NCBI RefSeq assembly: GCF_017873215.1 | Contig: NZ_JAGGKA010000005.1 | Span: 62,001 to 126,000, forward strand | Source of the DNA: Clostridium tetanomorphum | GTDB lineage: Bacteria; Bacillota; Clostridia; Clostridiales; Clostridiaceae | Direction of reading: 5' to 3' | Length of the DNA: 64,000 nucleotides | Shown here: positions 54,147 to 63,915 of the stretch, in pieces | Position numbering within the stretch: the first letter of the stretch is position 1 | How the letters are laid out: each line of letters starts with the position of its first letter | The notes under the pieces: model-generated | Database searches by the model: none | The model's input: only the letters and a program-made list of their open reading frames with translations | What the model was told of the DNA's origin: nothing | Program-made: the position numbers and the translations under genes

Positions 54147-56027
54147 CTAAATAAATGAATTAATCCAATTGTTTAAATGGTTCTTAATTTGATTGTTAGA
54201 TATTTTTCTTACAATATCTTCATCAACATCTCCAGTCTTTATATCATTAATTGCTACTTCCAACAGTATGTATGCTGAATACCTTAAAAATTCTGCATTC
54301 TGCTTAATCTGATACCTGTTTATTTCTCCTTTATGAACAATTTGATTTCTAAATCTATAAATTCTGGAAAAAACAAAAATTAACTTCGTTCTCAAGTCAT
54401 TAATGGCATTTCTTCTAAATCTTTCATCACTATATATTCTTTTATATTTTATCATTAATGATTTTATATATGGGCTTTCGCAATATCTATAGAAGATTGA
54501 GAAATTATTTCTAAAAGCATTTAAATTTGTACTAACCAAAAAATTCTCAAGTCCTTCTATTGATGTAATATCTTGTGGGATATTTTTGTACTTTCTATTA
54601 ATACTAGAAAATACATTCCTAAAATATCTACATATGTAAATTAGTTCATTATAATAAGCACTCATTATAATTATATCTGGAACAATATTCAATAGTTTAT
54701 CCTTAATGGTATGATATTCTGTTGAGGCTGTAAGTAATGTCTCAATACTAATGAAACAACTAAGGTATCTTATATGAATGTCTTTATTATTGATAGAATT
54801 ATTATACCAATATATTGCCTTTGTTAATAACTCTTTATTATTGAGAGATAAAATTTTATTTAATGAACTATTTAAATCCGAAACACTTTCTTTTAAATCC
54901 TCATCAACTCCCCTTACATAATAAGACGGACATACTTCTTTATCTTGGATCCAAAGGGGAGAGATGCATTCTTTTTGTTCTTCATCAAACGCAGCATAAC
55001 TCTCTTGAATTTCAATATTTTTCAAATTTGATTTGTTACTATAGCAAATTATATTCAGCATATCTTCAATCTCTTGTTTTGCTCTATCTAATCCTTCTCT
55101 TACATTAGAGGCCATTATTGAGATTCTAGCATGACAATTTGTCCAAAGTATGTATTCATTATACTTATCATCTGGATATCCACATCCACCTTCTCTTATA
55201 TTATATTTATCAAAAATTTCTTGCTTTTCCCTTGTCAATAAATAATAATCTTCTTCGTACCATTTTTCTTTTGCCATATATTCTAACAGATCCTTACGCA
55301 TAGGGTTATATATAAGTACATTGCCTACTCTTATTGGTTGTTGCTTATATAAATTTTTGATTGAGAAAATATAAGTAATTTTTTTCTTATCTTTGTCTAA
55401 TGGTAACAACAAAAAGTTCTTAATATTGCATAGAGCAATTCGGTTATAATCTAATACTTCAAATAATTTATTTAGATAGTCGGAGGACTTCCCTTCTTCA
55501 TAACCTGCAGACATTAACTCTGATAAGTATACTTTTAAGGTTTCTATTTCTGATTTTAATTTACAGTTATTTAAACATATAAACTGTACTTCTTTAAGTA
55601 TCATATTAAAGTAATTGTTATCGTTTTCAATCCTTGAGATGCACCATTCTATATTATTAATAATTTTATTCATGGATTTTATATATTGATTTATTTTCTT
55701 TACTTCTATACTGTCAAAACCCTTATTTAATTCAATCTCTGTCTTAATGATTGATAATTTACTAGATAAACTACTTTTTGTGAAATAAGTGCATTTGTAA
55801 AAAAGGATAAACTCCTCACAGATATACGGCAAATCTCCATAGTTCAGTCTACCTGATCTTGGCTTATAGTACCTTACTCGTTTTATTGTATCATTTAGAT
55901 CTACTAATATTGATTTCAAATCAACAATATAAGCGTTATCAAAAAAATCTACTTTTCCATAATGAAGTTGATTCCAATAATCTCTTACGAATAGTATTTT
56001 CTCATTAATTCTCTTTACTCTACTCAT
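54147..56027 (-). CDS. Large unknown protein with C-terminal HEPN-like motif
   Basis: The 626-residue protein starts at 56027, where GGAGG lies 5 bp upstream (a longer frame adds 42 unlikely residues). The first two thirds are mixed and unrecognised. The last roughly 180 residues are helical and contain IYRFRNQIVHKGEINR, an RN-x3-H motif like those in HEPN ribonucleases and ApeA-type abortive-infection proteins. Its position in the island fits a defence role. This is inferred from motif and context. Confidence 0.55.
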   Translation of the reverse strand: MSRVKRINEKILFVRDYWNQLHYGKVDFFDNAYIVDLKSILVDLNDTIKRVRYYKPRSGRLNYGDLPYICEEFILFYKCTYFTKSSLSSKLSIIKTEIELNKGFDSIEVKKINQYIKSMNKIINNIEWCISRIENDNNYFNMILKEVQFICLNNCKLKSEIETLKVYLSELMSAGYEEGKSSDYLNKLFEVLDYNRIALCNIKNFLLLPLDKDKKKITYIFSIKNLYKQQPIRVGNVLIYNPMRKDLLEYMAKEKWYEEDYYLLTREKQEIFDKYNIREGGCGYPDDKYNEYILWTNCHARISIMASNVREGLDRAKQEIEDMLNIICYSNKSNLKNIEIQESYAAFDEEQKECISPLWIQDKEVCPSYYVRGVDEDLKESVSDLNSSLNKILSLNNKELLTKAIYWYNNSINNKDIHIRYLSCFISIETLLTASTEYHTIKDKLLNIVPDIIIMSAYYNELIYICRYFRNVFSSINRKYKNIPQDITSIEGLENFLVSTNLNAFRNNFSIFYRYCESPYIKSLMIKYKRIYSDERFRRNAINDLRTKLIFVFSRIYRFRNQIVHKGEINRYQIKQNAEFLRYSAYILLEVAINDIKTGDVDEDIVRKISNNQIKNHLNNWINSFI

Positions 56028-56475
56028 ATTTCCTCCATTAGATTTTATTTTTATCTTAATGATTAGTTTAAGGTATATCAATTTATCTACTCTAAAATCA
56101 CAGTTCCACTTATTAGTGAAATATAAGATTTTTAAAAAGTTTCTTGTTTTCAATAAATTTACTCTAACAACTGTCTAAAATATATTAATTATCCTAATGA
56201 TATCAATCTTTAACTCTAAATTAAAGATTATTATAATGTAATAATTTTAAAAAGCAGTTTCTCTAATCTTGGCGCCTAACTACAAATAGGCTGCGAGTTA
56301 TCAACATTATTAATAAGTTTTATATAAAAAAGTATCAATTATCTCATAAAAAATTCTCAACATAACTTTATCTACTTCATTTTTAAGAAATTCTATATAT
56401 GATATTTAAAACTTGAAAGTATTCTTAAAGATTCTCTATATTGCATTTACTAAAAATAAAAAGGAGATGTTAAGG
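56028..56475. other. Intergenic region upstream of the tyrosine recombinase
   Basis: About 450 bp without a gene. Most is AT-rich. A short GC-rich island at 56268-56297 (TTGGCGCC, then the hairpin GCCTA/TAGGC, then TGCGAG) stands out, 180 bp before the recombinase start. It might be a recombination or binding site. Nothing else is recognisable. Confidence 0.4.
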
Positions 56476-57396
56476 ATGCCGAAAAGGGATTTATATATGG
56501 AAAAGTATTACTTGAATGAGTTTAAAGAGTATTTGATTGAGAACGATAAATCTATAAGAACTATCAATAATTACATTGATAATGTAATATTGTTTATCGA
56601 ATACTTTGAGCAAATGGAAACGGATAAGTTTGATCCAAAAATTATTACAACAATAGATATACAAGATTATCGCAGTTACTGCCAAAATAATTTGCGTTTA
56701 GGTGTTGCATCTATAAATATTCGTATAGCAAGTTTGAAGGCTTATTTCTCTTATCTTTATCTTGCAAAGGTTATTGAGAAAGATCCATCCGCTAAGATTA
56801 AGAAGATAAGTGATGGAAGAATACGGGAGCCTAAAGCATTTGACGAAAAGACTTTTAGGGCTTTGCGTAGATTATATTATAGGCATGGTAATCCACTCCA
56901 TATCCTAATTATGGAATTATTAAGCAAGTGTGGGGTTAGAGTCAGTGAACTCGTTGCATTAACTTTGGAAGATATTTCCATGAATATGAGTGAAAATATT
57001 GACACTCCACGCACAGGTGAGATTTTAATAAGAGGCGGCAAAGGCAATAAGGCACGAAGTATTCCTTTGCATAAGGATGTAAGAATTGCTATTATAAATT
57101 GGATGGAGATTCGGAACCGAAAAAAAATTGATAGCCCATATCTATTGATTTCAGAGAGAAAAGATAAATTTACCTCAAACGGAATCTACCGCATTGTGAT
57201 GGGATATCATCAGAAATTGCAATTAGACACTCATTATACAGTACACTCATACAGACATTATTTCTGTAAGCAACTGTTACAAGTAACAGATATAAGTACC
57301 GTTGCTAGTTTAGCAGGTCACTCTAGTATTACCACTACACAACTATATACTACTGCGGACAAAAAATCTCGTGAAGATGCCATTTCCAAAATTTAG
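56476..57396 (+). CDS. Tyrosine recombinase (XerC/D, phage-integrase type)
   Basis: The 306-residue protein has an N-terminal SAM-like core-binding domain and the full catalytic set: Arg in KCGVRVSELVAL, Lys in RGGKGNKARSIPL, HxxR in VHSYRHYFCK, H in AGHSSITTTQ, and the nucleophile Tyr in QLYTTADK. I start at 56476, which follows AAGGAG; a longer frame at 56413 has no ribosome site. It could integrate or resolve this island or a nested element. Terminator just after the stop. Confidence 0.9.
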   Translation: MPKRDLYMEKYYLNEFKEYLIENDKSIRTINNYIDNVILFIEYFEQMETDKFDPKIITTIDIQDYRSYCQNNLRLGVASINIRIASLKAYFSYLYLAKVIEKDPSAKIKKISDGRIREPKAFDEKTFRALRRLYYRHGNPLHILIMELLSKCGVRVSELVALTLEDISMNMSENIDTPRTGEILIRGGKGNKARSIPLHKDVRIAIINWMEIRNRKKIDSPYLLISERKDKFTSNGIYRIVMGYHQKLQLDTHYTVHSYRHYFCKQLLQVTDISTVASLAGHSSITTTQLYTTADKKSREDAISKI

Positions 57397-57422
57397 GGGT
57401 TCATTAGTTGAATCCCCTTTTT
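57396..57422 (+). terminator. Terminator of the tyrosine recombinase gene
   Basis: AGGGGTTCA pairs with TGAATCCCCT just after the stop codon, followed by a run of T. Confidence 0.85.
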
Positions 57423-57446
57423 TAATATCAAAACAAAAGAGAGGAC

Positions 57447-57776
57447 TTATCCTCTCCTGATATCTAGCACCTGTAAAAAAACTCTATAATAAGATTGCTC
57501 TAGTTTCAGATAATGGTTTAAATTAAAAGTAAAACTTGCATTAAACAAATTACCTGCAACTTGAATTAAATATGAACTTTCTTCCTCAAATTTTTCAACA
57601 TTAAATAATTCTATAAAGTCTATCCTCCCATTTGTTATGTACTTTTGGGCCTTTTCATATATCTGCGGCAATGCTAAAACATAGTAAGCAGATTCATAAT
57701 TAGGTTCTCCCTTCTTTCCATATTGATCAAATAGGAAATTAAAATTCTTTTTGTGTTCTGTAGAAATAAAATACAT
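57447..57776 (-). CDS. DUF6075-type protein
   Basis: This 109-residue protein begins MYFISTEHKKNFNFLFDQ, with SAYYVLALPQIYEKAQKYI and IQVAGNLFNASF, a pattern I recall for DUF6075, common in phages and integrative elements of Firmicutes. The start at 57776 is chosen because TGGAGG precedes it; a longer frame by 19 residues begins in poor context. Function unknown. It confirms the mobile-DNA flavour of this stretch. Confidence 0.6.
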   Translation of the reverse strand: MYFISTEHKKNFNFLFDQYGKKGEPNYESAYYVLALPQIYEKAQKYITNGRIDFIELFNVEKFEEESSYLIQVAGNLFNASFTFNLNHYLKLEQSYYRVFLQVLDIRRG

Positions 57777-57904
57777 GTACTTTTCCTCCAACTTAAAAAA
57801 TCTATCATTCTTTACTTTGAAAATGTTATACAATATACCTTGTGTAAATTGATCTCCAAACTATGGTCAATAAAGCAAAAATACATATTCATAAATATAT
57901 GATT

Positions 57905-58006
57905 ATTAATACTTCATCTGTACCGCAGTGCAGATGAAGGGTAAAACTTACTCTTTTTATTTAACTTCAAGTACCTCCGTTGCACTGCGGTACTTAAAGT
58001 ATTAAT
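57905..58006. repeat. Complex 102-bp inverted-repeat structure
   Basis: Outer arms ATTAATACTT (57905-57914) and AAGTATTAAT (57997-58006) enclose GTACCGCAGTGCA (57920-57932) and its reverse complement TGCACTGCGGTAC (57981-57993). Within each side a local hairpin can also form: CTTCATCTG/CAGATGAAG, and AAGTACC/GGTACTT. So two alternative folds exist. It is GC-rich against its surroundings and lies between the kinase gene end and the DUF6075 gene. Confidence 0.7.
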
Positions 58007-58052
58007 AGTATAACCTTATAAAACAGTATGTCAAATTATCATCTCATATTTT

Positions 58053-59507
58053 TTATAAATATTTTTTATAAATTTCTAGTCTTTCTTTTATCTTTTCATC
58101 TTCCGGGTCTAATCTCAAAGCAAAATTATAATAACCTCTGGCCTTACCATAAGTTTTGATTTGATCATATGCATGACCTAACTTTTTCACTACTGCAAGT
58201 ATTCCGGGGGTTTCTTTATTGATATTTTCTAGTATTTCAATTGCCTTATCCTCATGATAATTGAGAGCATAAACACAAGCCAACTTGTATCTATAATCAA
58301 TATTTTCTGGATTTTTGTTTACCAATTGATCATATAAATGAATAGACTTGTCATACTCTTTTAATTCAAGATATATTCGTGCCTTTAAATAATTTACCGT
58401 GTCTTCAAAAGCATCTTGTCTAATATTTTCAATGTCACTTACATTAACTAATTTAATATGTTTCAATGCGTCATAATACCTACCTTGCTTCACATAAACA
58501 TAGGCTAGATGATAATAAACATCTGGGATTTTTACATTATTTTCAATTTTATTCTTCAATAATAACTCTGCTGACTCATAGTCATCTTTGTTATAATAAC
58601 TAATCAAGATATCAAGCCAGTCCCTATCTTTTACTTTATCTGTTAAATCTTTGGACCTTTCATACAGTACAAGAGTTTTGTTCTTTTCAGTAATTACTTT
58701 CCTAATATCATCTTCTAAATCTTGTACTGTTAAATATCTCTCTTCTGGATTTCTATCTAATGCCCTTATTATAACCTGTTCTAGTTCAACAGAAATATTA
58801 TCATTAATTTCTCTAGGCTTCGGATATGGCAAATTTTCTAAAAGTTGTATCGCTGTCCTATGAGGGGTTCTTCCAGTAAGTAGTTGATAAAGTAAAACTC
58901 CAAGAGAGTATATATCGGAATTCAAATGTCTTTTCTTAGAACCAGCAACCTCTGGAGCCATATATGACCAAGTACCTCCACCATCTACTGTATTAATAAA
59001 AATATTCTCAATAAACTTACTAGTCCCAAAATCGGTTACTTTAACAGAATCCCCATCAATCATTATATTTTGTGGTTTTATATCCCCATGACTTATTTTT
59101 AATGTATGCAAATATTTTATAGCATTCAATACTTTAAAGTACAATTCAAATACCTGCTCAAATGTCTTAGGATTATTGAATTTATTCAAATTCATATCAT
59201 CTGACAATTTCCTGCCATTGAAATACTCCATCTCGATTACGAATATTCCTGTATTTTCAACTCTTCCCATCCAATGCAGTTGAATTATGTTTGGATGTTT
59301 ATAATTCAAAAGTCTTTTACCTTCAGAAAGAGTTTCGTCCCCTCGTTCTTGATTCTTGGGTATTTTCAATGCGATTACTTGACTTGTTTCTAAATTTATC
59401 GCCTTCCAGACTGTGCCAAATGTACCTGAATCAATATACTCTTGAATAATATATTTGTTGCCTATTTTTGTATTTTCTTTTGGTCTAAAGTTCACTGCTT
59501 TTTTTCC
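58053..59507 (-). CDS. Ser/Thr protein kinase with C-terminal TPR repeats
   Basis: The 484-residue protein is a Hanks-type kinase followed by TPRs. Residues about 20-280 carry the glycine loop DSGTFGTVWKA, the lysine VIALKIPK (Lys49), the catalytic loop SHGDIKPQN (HGD in place of HRD), DFGTSKF, and the APE motif in YMAPEVAGSKKRH. The helical rest has TPR-like units (YYHLAYVYVKQGRYYDALKH; ARGYYNFALRLDPEDEKI). No membrane segment or PASTA domain is present. The start at 59507 follows AAGGTG. It lies 8 bp after the nuclease-like gene. Cytoplasmic kinases of this type occur in some phage-defence systems. Confidence 0.88.
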   Translation of the reverse strand, partial: GKKAVNFRPKENTKIGNKYIIQEYIDSGTFGTVWKAINLETSQVIALKIPKNQERGDETLSEGKRLLNYKHPNIIQLHWMGRVENTGIFVIEMEYFNGRKLSDDMNLNKFNNPKTFEQVFELYFKVLNAIKYLHTLKISHGDIKPQNIMIDGDSVKVTDFGTSKFIENIFINTVDGGGTWSYMAPEVAGSKKRHLNSDIYSLGVLLYQLLTGRTPHRTAIQLLENLPYPKPREINDNISVELEQVIIRALDRNPEERYLTVQDLEDDIRKVITEKNKTLVLYERSKDLTDKVKDRDWLDILISYYNKDDYESAELLLKNKIENNVKIPDVYYHLAYVYVKQGRYYDALKHIKLVNVSDIENIRQDAFEDTVNYLKARIYLELKEYDKSIHLYDQLVNKNPENIDYRYKLACVYALNYHEDKAIEILENINKETPGILAVVKKLGHAYDQIKTYGKARGYYNFALRLDPEDEKIKERLEIYKKYL

Positions 59508-59515
59508 CATAAAAA

Positions 59516-60172
59516 TCACCTTATTGAAACCCATTGATTTATTGTAAGATTTTCTTTATTTCCTTTTGCAATAGCATGATACACTAAATATTTAGTTCTT
59601 CTACTATTAATACCTGCAACATTTTTGCCATCTGATGTTTTAAATCCATCATCTAATATAGAAATGTATTCCGAGATGCCTTCTGCTGCAATACCTGAAT
59701 AACTCCAATATACAAATAGAATATAGGGTACATTAGAGCCTAACTGGTGATATGCTACTAATAAGTTTTGAATTTTTTCTTTAAGCATCTTGTCTTTTCT
59801 TCTGTTGTTTTCATACCTTTCAAACTCACATATTAATACTGGAGTATTCTCAAATTTATCAAACCAAACAGAGTCCGGTCTCACTTGACTAATTATATTT
59901 GCTTTCGATACTCCATACACTTCGTTATTTTCTGCTATTTTGAATTCATTATAACCCTTAATAGCAACATGAGGATATACCGGATATTCCGAAAGAGAAA
60001 CTACTTCATTAAATTCCCTACCAATTGCTGTAATATAATTTAATCCTAAAGAATGAACAGTTTCAGAATAATCTCTCACTCCAAACTTAGTCATCATAGG
60101 AAATAGTTTTTCCCTTACAATACCCGTTTTAAATTCTTCTCTAATGAAACTCTCAATGTCTTTATTAACCAT
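59516..60172 (-). CDS. Unknown protein, possible PD-(D/E)XK nuclease
   Basis: This 218-residue soluble protein has a central stretch, SVWFDKFENTPVLICEFERY, followed by a basic helix, RRKDKMLKEKIQNLL. An aspartate then an ExE on the next strand with lysines after it is compatible with a PD-(D/E)XK core, but no full motif is certain. It overlaps the upstream HerA-type gene by 8 bp and the kinase follows 8 bp later, so it is a core operon member. Start at 60172 was chosen because it falls at the HerA gene end. Confidence 0.5.
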   Translation of the reverse strand: MVNKDIESFIREEFKTGIVREKLFPMMTKFGVRDYSETVHSLGLNYITAIGREFNEVVSLSEYPVYPHVAIKGYNEFKIAENNEVYGVSKANIISQVRPDSVWFDKFENTPVLICEFERYENNRRKDKMLKEKIQNLLVAYHQLGSNVPYILFVYWSYSGIAAEGISEYISILDDGFKTSDGKNVAGINSRRTKYLVYHAIAKGNKENLTINQWVSIR

Positions 60173-61856
60173 TGAAACTACCCCATTCAACAATTACTTC
60201 CGGCGACTCTCCTCCATGTAGTAATGCCTTAGTTCCTATCTTAACTAATAAAGGAGCAGGAATAGACCTACCGCAAATTAAGGCTTCCCCAGTAGATAAA
60301 GATGGTAATTCCTCAATATCAGACTTTGAGAACATGTCTGATGTTTTTGCAATAAATCGTTGATCATCAGGATTTTTTAGTCTCATAGTTATAATAGTGT
60401 TGCATTGTGAAGTAACATCAGGGTCTAACTTTGATGGTCTTTGTGATATAATTGAAAATCCGACTCCAAACTTTCTACCCTCGGCTGCTATTTTCTTAAT
60501 AATTTTCTTAGAAATACACGGCATACCCGCAGGTGCAAAGTTATGTCCTTCTTCATATACTAGAAACGCTGGTCTGGTCTGTCTTTCTTTATCCGCTGCT
60601 GCTCTCATTATTTCACTTGATATTAAAGCCGTAATAATTTGTTTAGCATCATCAGATAATCCCTGAAGATCTACTATTACTAAACGCCCTACTCTATTTC
60701 CTTTTTCACCTATCATTTTATAAATATCAGTCGGTTCTCCTTTGGCTCTTGTGTAAAAACTTCTTGCTTCATTAATCATTCTGCTTAACTTCATTGATAC
60801 TACTGCTGCACTTCTGTTATTTAAAGCATTAGCCTCACCCTCCGTTAGTTTGTCCCAATGCTTTAATTCTTCCAATCCACTATCTGTTAATAAATAAATT
60901 AGATCCTGAATATCTCTATAACCTTTATCATATTTAGTCTTCCAGTATCTTATTGCCACATCAATGACCCTCTGCTGTGGTTCAGTTAATCCCGGTAATA
61001 CAGATGATAAATCATCCATATCAAATCTATCAAACTGGAGTGATAGATGGATGTTTTTACTGGAATACTTATAATCAAAAGAATCCATTTGAGGTGTATA
61101 TACTTTTATTCCTCCACCTGCTTGTAGCAGTTTTTGTAAAGTTTCTTGTATTTTCTTTATACTATTAAGTTCTTCAGGGTCTTCAATATCTTTTAAATTA
61201 TCATTGAAATGAATGTTTCCCTTATTAAAGGCTTTCCCATATTCTCCATGTACATCAAAAACAACTACTGTACCATTCATCTCGGCAACTAATTTTTCGA
61301 TTACTCTTCCTACTGTATAGGATTTTCCTGAACCAGTCATAGCAAGTACAGCAAGGTGTTCTGTTACAAGTTTATTTACATCAAGATATACTGGGACTAT
61401 ATTTTCTCCCTTTTCATAACCAATTAGATTTCCAATGTTTATACTCGTATTTTCATCAAACTTATAAAACTTAGCCAAAAACTCATAATCAACTCCAAAC
61501 ACCTTTTCCCCCGGATTTAGTGGTCTCCTTGGTATTTTAATTCTTCCTAAACTATCTCTATAACCTACAAGTTGTATCGTTCCATATAGAGTTTCACCTG
61601 TAATTGATGCTCCGGGTAAAATCTCTAACTCTGTTAAACCATCACCCATGTTTGAATTATAAAGTATATTACTTCTGGAAACTGCCACGATTCTTCCTAA
61701 TACATAAATCTCGCCTTCTTCTTCAGTTTCTGTATGCTTTATTTTTACAAATTCACCTCGTTTAGCAGAAAAACTATTCTCTAAGGCTATCTTAATATTA
61801 CTAGGGTCTCCAGTATTTCCTATTAATTTCCCTATATATTTATCCATGTTAAACAT
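60165..61856 (-). CDS. HerA-type AAA+ ATPase (DUF87)
   Basis: The 563-residue protein begins with a HAS-barrel-like N-terminus (KIALENSFSAKRGEFVKIKH, then beta-rich sequence to about 130). Then comes a HerA/FtsK-like motor: Walker A LAMTGSGKSYTVGRV (172-185), VVVFDVHGEYG, and Walker B-like LVYEEGHNFAP (about 450). A late CISKKIIKKIAAEGRKFGVG and QRPSKLDPDVTSQCNTI are diagnostic of HerA. HerA hexamers translocate DNA with NurA nucleases in archaea, and bacterial homologues power several defence systems. It overlaps the next gene by 8 bp. Confidence 0.93.
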   Translation of the reverse strand: MFNMDKYIGKLIGNTGDPSNIKIALENSFSAKRGEFVKIKHTETEEEGEIYVLGRIVAVSRSNILYNSNMGDGLTELEILPGASITGETLYGTIQLVGYRDSLGRIKIPRRPLNPGEKVFGVDYEFLAKFYKFDENTSINIGNLIGYEKGENIVPVYLDVNKLVTEHLAVLAMTGSGKSYTVGRVIEKLVAEMNGTVVVFDVHGEYGKAFNKGNIHFNDNLKDIEDPEELNSIKKIQETLQKLLQAGGGIKVYTPQMDSFDYKYSSKNIHLSLQFDRFDMDDLSSVLPGLTEPQQRVIDVAIRYWKTKYDKGYRDIQDLIYLLTDSGLEELKHWDKLTEGEANALNNRSAAVVSMKLSRMINEARSFYTRAKGEPTDIYKMIGEKGNRVGRLVIVDLQGLSDDAKQIITALISSEIMRAAADKERQTRPAFLVYEEGHNFAPAGMPCISKKIIKKIAAEGRKFGVGFSIISQRPSKLDPDVTSQCNTIITMRLKNPDDQRFIAKTSDMFSKSDIEELPSLSTGEALICGRSIPAPLLVKIGTKALLHGGESPEVIVEWGSFNG

Positions 61857-61867
61857 CCCTCCATCCT

Positions 61868-62734
61868 CTATAGGCGATACATTCCAGATTCAATCCAGTT
61901 ATATGTATAAGGTATATCTCCAATTAGTGCATCTTCAAAACTTATTATTTCTAGTCCCCTAAGTGATATAGGAAGATCACTCTCGAGTTCTTCTAGTTGT
62001 TCTTCCCACTCGTTCTCAAGAACTCTTTTCTCTTCTTCAAATTTATAAGTTTCCTCTCTATCACTGGCTTGGTCAATCTTACTTTGTATTACCTGTATTC
62101 CATTACTAAAGTCTTTGTTTATTTGTTTTACCTTATCTTCATGTTTAAGATACTTCTCACAGTAGTGGTATCCTGCCATAAATTTCAGTATACAAAATGA
62201 TTCCTTAAAATATTTTTCAATTTTATCAACTATGTAATCTCTTCTAACCTCAATTTCAGAATTTATGACTTCATAAGAAGGAGATTCTGAATTAAATGAA
62301 GATAATTGTTCCTCAACATATTCCTCATAGTCTTCATTGTTATCGAAATCACTTGGCTCATATTCTAAACTTTCAAATGTCAAATCATCATTGTGTATCT
62401 TATCATACAGATATCTGTACACATACCTTTCCCAATAATCTATACGATATAAAAACTCATCAATTCTTTCATCTGTTACACTTTCATGATCAATATGAAC
62501 CTTATAATCGAAATATAAATCATACATGGCAGTTAGCCATATTAATATATCACCTACATCCTCATCTACAAGTCTTGATGTTGCTACTACCGAACTATCC
62601 ACTGGCGAATTAAACATTAAAATATTCCACATATCTTCTGCCCAAGACAATTCATAATCATAGTTCCAGAATATTTCTCTAGCATATTCTCTTACATCAA
62701 CCCAATTATATCTTCTAATTTGCTGTTCCTTCAT
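61868..62734 (-). CDS. Acidic unknown protein of the HerA operon
   Basis: This 288-residue protein is strongly acidic and aromatic-rich (EYEPSDFDNNEDYEEYVEEQ), with a coiled-coil-like segment near 210-255 (NGIQVIQSKIDQASDREETY). No known family. It is the second complete gene of the operon, 26 bp after the NurA-like gene and 11 bp before the HerA gene. It might be an adaptor, inhibitor or sensor. The ending ISFEDALIGDIPYTYNWIES is also unrecognised. Confidence 0.55.
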   Translation of the reverse strand: MKEQQIRRYNWVDVREYAREIFWNYDYELSWAEDMWNILMFNSPVDSSVVATSRLVDEDVGDILIWLTAMYDLYFDYKVHIDHESVTDERIDEFLYRIDYWERYVYRYLYDKIHNDDLTFESLEYEPSDFDNNEDYEEYVEEQLSSFNSESPSYEVINSEIEVRRDYIVDKIEKYFKESFCILKFMAGYHYCEKYLKHEDKVKQINKDFSNGIQVIQSKIDQASDREETYKFEEEKRVLENEWEEQLEELESDLPISLRGLEIISFEDALIGDIPYTYNWIESGMYRL

Positions 62735-62760
62735 AATCTCCCCCCCTTTTTTTAAATCTA

Positions 62761-63915
62761 CTATTCTTCAAAAGCGTCAAAGTCTTCTTTCCAAACCTTT
62801 TCTAAATCTTGGCTCTGAAGCATATGTCTTACCTGACCTTTATATACTTTAAGTAATGCGTTCTGCCCATTATCCTGTGCCTCTAACGGTTTTAATGCAT
62901 ACTTTGCATACCATAAAGATATTGGTAATGCTTTTTTTTGATCAAAAGTTGTTAGCGAAATGATCTCTGCTGCTAACTGATCGAGTTTTTGGGTATCCCA
63001 ATCTTTTACCCCTCCCATAACCTCCACTAATAACGGTGGAGTGTGACTTCCTGCCTTTATATGCATTCCTGTAAGCCCCATGCTTCTTAATGTTTCAGGC
63101 TCTAATCTATTGTCCTTATTTATTCCATCAAACTGGAATGCAGCGGTTCTGGTTCTTTTGACCAATATGCCCTTTAGTAATCTCTTAATGCCTACATCTT
63201 TTAATTTATTCATATGAATATTTATTTTACCAACAACTTCATCATTGATTTTATCATTAACATATTGGATATTTTCATCTGATAGTGCAAAGACAATTGC
63301 CCCAAATCTTTTGTTACCGACAGAGGCTATCTTAACACCATATTCACTAAAAGGATATATCTTATCTTTATTTTGCTGCCAAAAGTTCTCAATTGTTTTC
63401 TTACATCTTTCATAAAGATTGATGACATCAATCCTATCAGAAAGTGGTGAATCTGCTCTCTCTAGCATCAAAGGTGTATCAACAATTACTAGATCTGGTC
63501 TATCATCATTGCTAAAGATATCTTCTAGTAATTTATAGGCATTTATAATATCTATAAACTTTAACTTCTTCGTTGCATCTAAGTCATCTATTTCATCTAC
63601 ATCAACTATACTATCTTGCTTTGTTTCATAAATAGAATTTCTATCAATTAAAATATCTTGTCTTACTGCACCTGCTACATATAACATGCCACCAAATGCT
63701 TCTGTTGTTTTATTTACCGTGGCTATACCTGATGCCTTAATTGTAAGTGGATCAATTAGGTCAATGTCTCTTATTACTCCGCCCTCTTTTAATATAGGTG
63801 CTATCTTATCAATAAATCGCATTTTTGATGATAATTTAGAAACAGTAGCAGGTAGCCCTAATTGAATGTTGGCTACTATACTTTGGGATATGGGCGTACT
63901 TTTATTCCCACTCAT
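62761..63915 (-). CDS. NurA-like nuclease (putative)
   Basis: The 384-residue protein has an N-terminal region with AGAVRQDILID and a central strand RPDLVIVDTPLMLERA. This resembles the acidic strand of NurA RNase-H-fold nucleases, and lysine/arginine-rich segments follow. NurA partners HerA in DNA end resection, and the HerA gene is in the same operon, which supports the call. Homology is distant. Other RNase-H-like or uncharacterised HerA-partner families are possible. It overlaps the upstream gene by 14 bp. Confidence 0.5.
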   Translation of the reverse strand: MSGNKSTPISQSIVANIQLGLPATVSKLSSKMRFIDKIAPILKEGGVIRDIDLIDPLTIKASGIATVNKTTEAFGGMLYVAGAVRQDILIDRNSIYETKQDSIVDVDEIDDLDATKKLKFIDIINAYKLLEDIFSNDDRPDLVIVDTPLMLERADSPLSDRIDVINLYERCKKTIENFWQQNKDKIYPFSEYGVKIASVGNKRFGAIVFALSDENIQYVNDKINDEVVGKINIHMNKLKDVGIKRLLKGILVKRTRTAAFQFDGINKDNRLEPETLRSMGLTGMHIKAGSHTPPLLVEVMGGVKDWDTQKLDQLAAEIISLTTFDQKKALPISLWYAKYALKPLEAQDNGQNALLKVYKGQVRHMLQSQDLEKVWKEDFDAFEE

